This document shows positions 59,696 through 64,000 of a DNA stretch of 64,000 nt, in pieces. Origin of the DNA: Setomelanomma holmii (Eukaryota; Ascomycota; Dothideomycetes; Pleosporales; Phaeosphaeriaceae); assembly GCA_010015745.1 (NCBI GenBank), contig ML978284.1, positions 20,364-84,363 of the forward strand. Direction: 5' to 3'. Positions within the stretch are counted from its first letter, which is position 1, and every line of letters starts with the position of its first letter. The notes under the pieces are model-generated. The model ran no database searches and was not told the origin of the DNA. It saw nothing but the letters and a program-made list of their open reading frames with translations. Both the position numbers and the translations under genes were made by a program.

Positions 59696-60724
59696 CTTGG
59701 ACGGAGTCGAGATGATGATGCGAGCTTGTGATTGTGCAACGCCTTAGCTGTGCTGGTCTGGGTTTAAACATCAGATCTAAGCTACGAGGGTCTTGAGGCT
59801 TTCGAACACAGCTTACTCGTGGCACGAAGTCGCAATGTGGAGAATCTCCGGTCCTTCCTGTCAGCATTTCCAGGTATGCTTGATGTTTTGAGGATATTAC
59901 GCTTCAAACGTGCTACCTTCGCCAAGCGTGTCGGCATCCTGATCATCGTCTTCATTTTACGAGATATTTCTGGTGAAGCTGTGCTGCACTTATGAGCTCA
60001 TTGAATGTTTTTAACCTACTGTCGCGACTTGGAAAGAGTGGGTTGTCCCAGTTTGGAGATGTAGCAATACCCAGAGGGAAGTTGAACTGCATCAGCATCG
60101 AGTTCAAAGCGACGGCATTTAACCTCAATCTTGGTCGACGAGCATCTTGCCTTTTCTGCTCTACCGGTAGCGCCAGTATGTATGCGCGGCATACATACCT
60201 ACCGTGCCTACCTACCTGATGATGACGAAGGCTCCTGAACACCTCACAAGACCTCAATGCTGATGGGCACCTCCAGCACATGAAGGTTGTGGATGAGCTC
60301 ATGAAGGATTATAACATGTCGCCCATTGACGTAATTCCCGTACACCAAACGCTGTCAGCATGTCAGATTGCCGTCGCGACAATATGACGGCACGCAGCCG
60401 TGCGCGTATGCAGCGCGGTTCCCTTTTGGACGCTTTAGGAGTGAAGCAAAGGCACGTGATGACGCGACGTTCCTTCCTCATCGACACAACTAGCGCGAAT
60501 TCACGAGACTGATATCCCTCATGCCTCACCAGCAAGCCTTTCATGCCTTGCTCGCTGCTTCAACTTCACTTCACCCTTGGCACGTCTCGTACATCTGTGA
60601 GGACTACTTGTTGCTGAGATCTTCCTTCTTCAACCCCACTCAGGGCACACTGAAGGCTGTCGGCGCCGAAAACATCTGTACGCAAGAGTTCCTGTGTCAA
60701 ATCCCACCATTCCCAGGCTACATC
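59696..60724. other. 1-kb intergenic region
   Basis: This holds the promoter of the GH43 gene (minus) and the F-box-like gene (plus). A plus-strand leader (60521-60724) in frame with the latter could be 5' UTR or an N-terminal extension. A short TGTATGCGCGGCATACATAC palindrome-like stretch sits near 60178. Nothing else. Confidence 0.3.
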
Positions 60725-62131
60725 ATGTCTCGCCTCGAGAATCTGCCGCATATTGTTCGCTATGAGATCCTCCGCTACCTGCTATTGGCCGATCGCGTGC
60801 GTCAGCCACCGAATCATCTCCTCGTCGAACACTACGTCTTCCAGGTCAACATCTTGCGCGTTAGCCGCTCGATGCGCGAAGACTCTACTGCGATTCTCTA
60901 TGGCGAGAACACTTTTGTGCAGGTGAACAATCACTTCACGGATGCCGAGAAGAGCATGCGGAACCATGAGGTGCCATTCTTTCTCGCCAAGCGCCCTTTC
61001 AAGCATCATGCCGCCCAGGTTACCGTTGCGTTCGACCCTATGAACAAGCGCATGCCTTCATCAGTGAAGATGAAGAAGTCGCTCACGTTCCTTCTCATAC
61101 TGGCCGACATCCCCAAGTTCACGCGCATTCGACGTTGCTATCCTGAATCGCGTCAAGACCGCAATGACGCAAAAGGTCTCCTGGCTTCGAGGTGGTGCCT
61201 GGGAAATCCACGACATCGCTGTATCAATCAAGCGCAAGGGTGATTGGGCATTCCGCCTGAAGAATGCAGACATGGCATTGGCGAAATACGAAGACTCTCG
61301 CACCTTCCTCGACACTGCTCTCAAGCTGAACAGCATGATGCAACATACTGATGTCAAATTTCTCATGGCCGTCAACGAGTTCGGGTGCATCGTCTGGACA
61401 GACACGGCGTTGCTCATGCTGGCCGACATCATTTTTGAGGAAGCTGGAAAGCGGTGCTTCTACGCTGTCCCAAACATGGTGCCTCACATCCAAGCCGCGG
61501 AGCAGAGCCAAAACAAACTCAAGGGCAATCTGTCCCCGACCACCCTCGCTCGATTTACCACTTGCTTGGGGTTGCTGAGCTCGGCTTGGACCATCCCATC
61601 AAGGCAGGCAAGGCCTTCGCAAAGGCTTACAAGTTAGTAGCCAGCAAGACTACCAGGGATGGGTACGAGACTGCAAAGGTCTGGGTGGACTTGGACAAGA
61701 AGGCGAGAAAGACCTGTCTGGATGCGATGCTGTCGTCCCTGCCGGCTGAACCCCTCTCGATTCCGGACCTAGAGACCTACATGACTCCAGAGGTCGGCTC
61801 CGAGCACTGGATCATGCGTGAACTTGGTTTCGAGGGCCCAATCCCATTCGAAGACAAGATCAAGGGCTCATGGAACATCGTCTTGACTGACAAGCCGCAC
61901 CCCAACCACCACAAAATGGGTTCTCGCACTGCGCAGATTGGTATGGTCAAGCCAGAGGTGCTCCGCAAGCACTTGAAGAAGTATCGTTACGGCATGAATC
62001 TGCCCCAAGCTCAAGGTCGCCTCATGTGCTGGGTCGGTCTTCACGTGGATGAGATTGGTGAAGAGACTTGTCTGGATGATCCCGAATACATACATGCACG
62101 CCTTGGTGAAGGGTATGGCTGGCATGGGTGA
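60725..62131 (+). pseudogene. F-box-like protein gene with two compensating frameshifts
   Basis: From the ATG at 60725 the frame reads SRLENLPHIVRYEILRYLLL, a typical fungal F-box-like start, then VNILRVSRSMREDSTAILYG. Near 61127 it must shift by +1 to continue (FDVAILNRVKTAMTQKVSW, then a long helical segment). Near 61552 it must shift back to read YHLLGVAELGLDHPIKAGKA to the TGA at 62131. The middle 425 bp is clearly coding-like in the shifted frame. Two compensating single-base indels, natural or technical, explain this; programmed frameshifting twice is unlikely. About 468 residues would result. The F-box links substrates to SCF ubiquitin ligases; the second half has helix-repeat character but no named domain. 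An earlier in-frame ATG (60521) is possible. Confidence 0.65.
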
Positions 62132-62736
62132 CAAAGGCTGCAGTCCTCAGTGAAGGTTGCCAAGATATGTAGTAAGCTAGTGCGAGGAGTCGAAGGTGCT
62201 TGTAATTATGCCTGAGGATAGCATGGAATGTTGTGATCGTAGCCTTACGCTGTATGTACGGTATTGAGTATGAGCAATCGCGTGTCTGAGCACGGCCGTC
62301 TAAAATAAGCTAGGTCTTCCGGGCTATACATTTCAGAAATGTATCGAAGCATGTGTTCGCTGCCGCTTCGTACTGTGCAATTTGGTGCTGTTGTGGACTG
62401 CCATTTTCACCCGTTATGCTATTGCTTGCATTCACTGCACCATCAAACGACCGCGCTGGAGCTTTTCACAGACAACAATGTTCAAACAACCTGGGGAATA
62501 TCGGATTCTTCCGACGTTATTGCAGCCCATCAGCTGTGGATCAATTCAGTATGTATAATCAGCAAACCGCAATAGCGCACAAGCGTAACGTCAGCTGCGA
62601 CGGTGCTTTACGTGACGCGCAAACCTCAAATAAGCGCCAGAGCGAAAGCGGAAGCAGATTCAGCTCCGAGCAATCAAGTCATGATGATATGCGGCGCAGG
62701 CGCGGTGTCAGTCGCGAGCAAATTCGCCCTTGCTCC
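62132..62736. other. Intergenic region
   Basis: The frame of the next gene stays open through much of this region, but the residues have no conserved look. Promoter presumed. Confidence 0.3.
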
Positions 62737-63357
62737 ATGCCACCAAAGTCTAAACCACGACCTCAACAAAAGACCTCAGCGACGGCCACTGGGGAACCAC
62801 TGTCCTTCGAGGAGAACTATGGCGAAGAACATCTAGACATGGATCCGCTACTTCAACGCATACACGACGGCATACACTACACGCGTTTACAGCTAAATAA
62901 GAACCTGTCGATCATGCAGACAACGCGGTTCGCAATCCCGCTGCCACCCATCACCAAAGCTCATGGCACCGCGCTCGTACTTCTACGCCGCGCCCAAGAA
63001 GATAATATCGCAATCCTTATCTCTTCTTCACCCACCGAGATTATCTACGAGCTTGGTGTGCCAGTCCCATACTTCGTGTCAGAAGCCCGGACTGTGCGCT
63101 CGATTCACTCTCCACACTGGTGGGTTGGCAATTCTGCCAAGGAGACCGAGGCAGGACCGCACGCTCAAGAGAATGAAGTTCGCAAGGCAAAGAGCAATGC
63201 GAGAGGATCCGCGAATAAATGGCAGAAGGAGGTGGTGAAGACAAGGGAACAGAAGGGAAACGAGACGAAGTTGGAGGAGGGACTGAGGAGGCAGCTTGCG
63301 AAGGAGAGCATGTGTGATTGTGTGCATGAGAGGAATTTCAATGCTGAGCAGAGCTAG
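62737..63357 (+). CDS. Hypothetical protein with C-terminal charged coiled coil
   Basis: A single exon of 206 aa from the ATG that begins MPPKSKPRPQQK. The frame is open 128 codons further 5', but that part is compositionally unlike protein. Residues 25-130 may fold (LLQRIHDGIHYTRLQLNKNL, then TALVLLRRAQEDNIAILISS). From residue 140 the chain is Lys/Glu-rich and likely a coiled coil, ending in CDCVHERNFNAEQS. No domain, signal or membrane helix. It sits 200 bp from the transposon remnant. Confidence 0.55.
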   Translation: MPPKSKPRPQQKTSATATGEPLSFEENYGEEHLDMDPLLQRIHDGIHYTRLQLNKNLSIMQTTRFAIPLPPITKAHGTALVLLRRAQEDNIAILISSSPTEIIYELGVPVPYFVSEARTVRSIHSPHWWVGNSAKETEAGPHAQENEVRKAKSNARGSANKWQKEVVKTREQKGNETKLEEGLRRQLAKESMCDCVHERNFNAEQS

Positions 63358-63560
63358 AGGGACGCTGAATAGTAGGATCCGGCGTTGGTCCGAATGAAGG
63401 TGTGTTGTTGAAGGTGTCGCGTTCTTCGTGTGATGGATGGAATGCGCTTGGTCATGCGCTACCGTGGGCATCCGCGTGACGAGCCACGCGGAGTAACGAC
63501 TCACCCCAACATTATAACACGAAATCAACACCAACTTCAACACACATTATCTCTACTAAT

Positions 63561-64000
63561 ATAGAACTAATTAATAGGGCAGTTACAGCAATAAAATTAC
63601 AAGAACTAGGAGAAGAATTATTGTTTAGAAAGTGCGCTGATACGTTCAGAGTTAACAGAACTACGCTAGCACAAAGATGCAAGGGCATTCAGGCTCTAAT
63701 AGCAGTCAAGAATAATTCCTAACAGAAACTCACTCTACAACAAGAGGCAGAGCTTGTAGAGTATATTGAAGGGCTAACAAAGAGAGTGCTTCCTCCTACA
63801 CGTGAAATGATACGCAGATTTGCTGCAGAGATTGCTCAAGAGTATGTGGGAGAGGGCTGGGTGGGTTGCTTCTTGAAGAGAAGCAAGGACCATCTCATCA
63901 CACAATGGACGTCAGGGATAGACGCTGTATGCCACTATGCTGACTGCGAGGACAACTACAAGTTGTACTTTAATCTCCTCTATCAGAAGTGGTTAAGTAT
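63561..64000 (+). mobile_element. Fot1/pogo-like DDE transposon, N-terminal transposase remnant cut by the window edge
   Basis: The frame starting at an ATA (63561), where a Met is expected, reads a helix-turn-helix (FRKCADTFRVNRTTLAQR). It meets TAA at 63720-63722, then continues as a CENP-B-type DNA-binding domain: LTLQQEAELVEYIEGLTKR, PPTREMIRRFAAEI, HLITQWTSGID. This order is that of Fot1/pogo transposases of the Tc1-mariner superfamily. The catalytic DDE part would lie beyond base 64000. The element is A/T-richer than its surroundings from about 63500. The ATA and TAA can both be read as repeat-induced point mutations (CpA to TpA on one or the other strand). Terminal inverted repeats could not be confirmed with one end only. 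Confidence 0.8.

Noticed and set aside
60725..62131. Programmed ribosomal frameshifting in the F-box-like gene
   Set aside because: Two opposite shifts 425 bp apart without a slippery heptamer that I could identify are better explained by indels.
1..64000. CRISPR arrays, rRNA genes and bacterial-type operons
   Set aside because: No regularly spaced repeats, rRNA sequence or Shine-Dalgarno-linked gene runs were seen; the DNA is eukaryotic.

Overview
The window is filamentous ascomycete nuclear DNA. The genes are split by roughly 39 short GT-AG introns, most of them 46-66 nt. The content includes Zn2Cys6 regulators, a PTH11/rhodopsin-like receptor, a HET-domain remnant, a TRI12-type transporter and a Fot1/pogo-like transposase. 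Gene content and intron style fit a dothideomycete, possibly a Mycosphaerella-type fungus, but nothing here fixes the genus. No bacterial, organellar or rRNA sequence was seen.

Left part (1-8.3 kb) is housekeeping: a DEAH-box UBA/RWD RNA helicase cut by the window edge, an aprataxin-like HIT protein, an Irc22/TRAP-alpha-like ER protein and a CCCH zinc-finger protein. From 8.3 to 16.5 kb three genes lie head to tail on the plus strand. The first appears to be a chimera (eIF4B-like N-terminus, Scw1/Whi3-type RRM, Zn2Cys6 cluster, C-terminal trypsin-like fold with a full His/Asp/Ser set). The second is a C-terminally membrane-anchored fungal protein and the third a CorA-like protein. This block is the most unusual part of the window.

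From 16.8 to 29.6 kb there are a PIR-module GPI protein, a Q-rich protein, a 4-kb stretch without a recognisable gene, an NDUFAF6-like assembly factor and a full RAD5 gene. From 29.9 to 39.3 kb six long tRNA-like elements (three on each strand) bracket a TRI12-type MFS pump, a GPI-anchored internal-repeat protein, a decayed Nudix/DUF4743 gene, a small hypothetical gene and a GFA-family protein.

From 39.9 to 52.7 kb lie a Zn2Cys6 activator, a cysteine-rich secreted protein (effector candidate), a TALE-homeobox plus C2H2 factor, a nitrilase, a rhodopsin-like receptor and a large orphan protein. The right end (53-64 kb) is decayed accessory sequence: a HET-domain pseudogene, an intact SDR, a GH43 arabinanase with one frameshift, an F-box-like gene with two compensating frameshifts, a small hypothetical gene and a stop-bearing Fot1-like transposase running off the edge.

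There is no polyketide synthase, NRPS or terpene-cyclase backbone, so no classical secondary-metabolite cluster is claimed. Exon joins were chosen by GT-AG sites, phase and family alignment from memory; no search was run.
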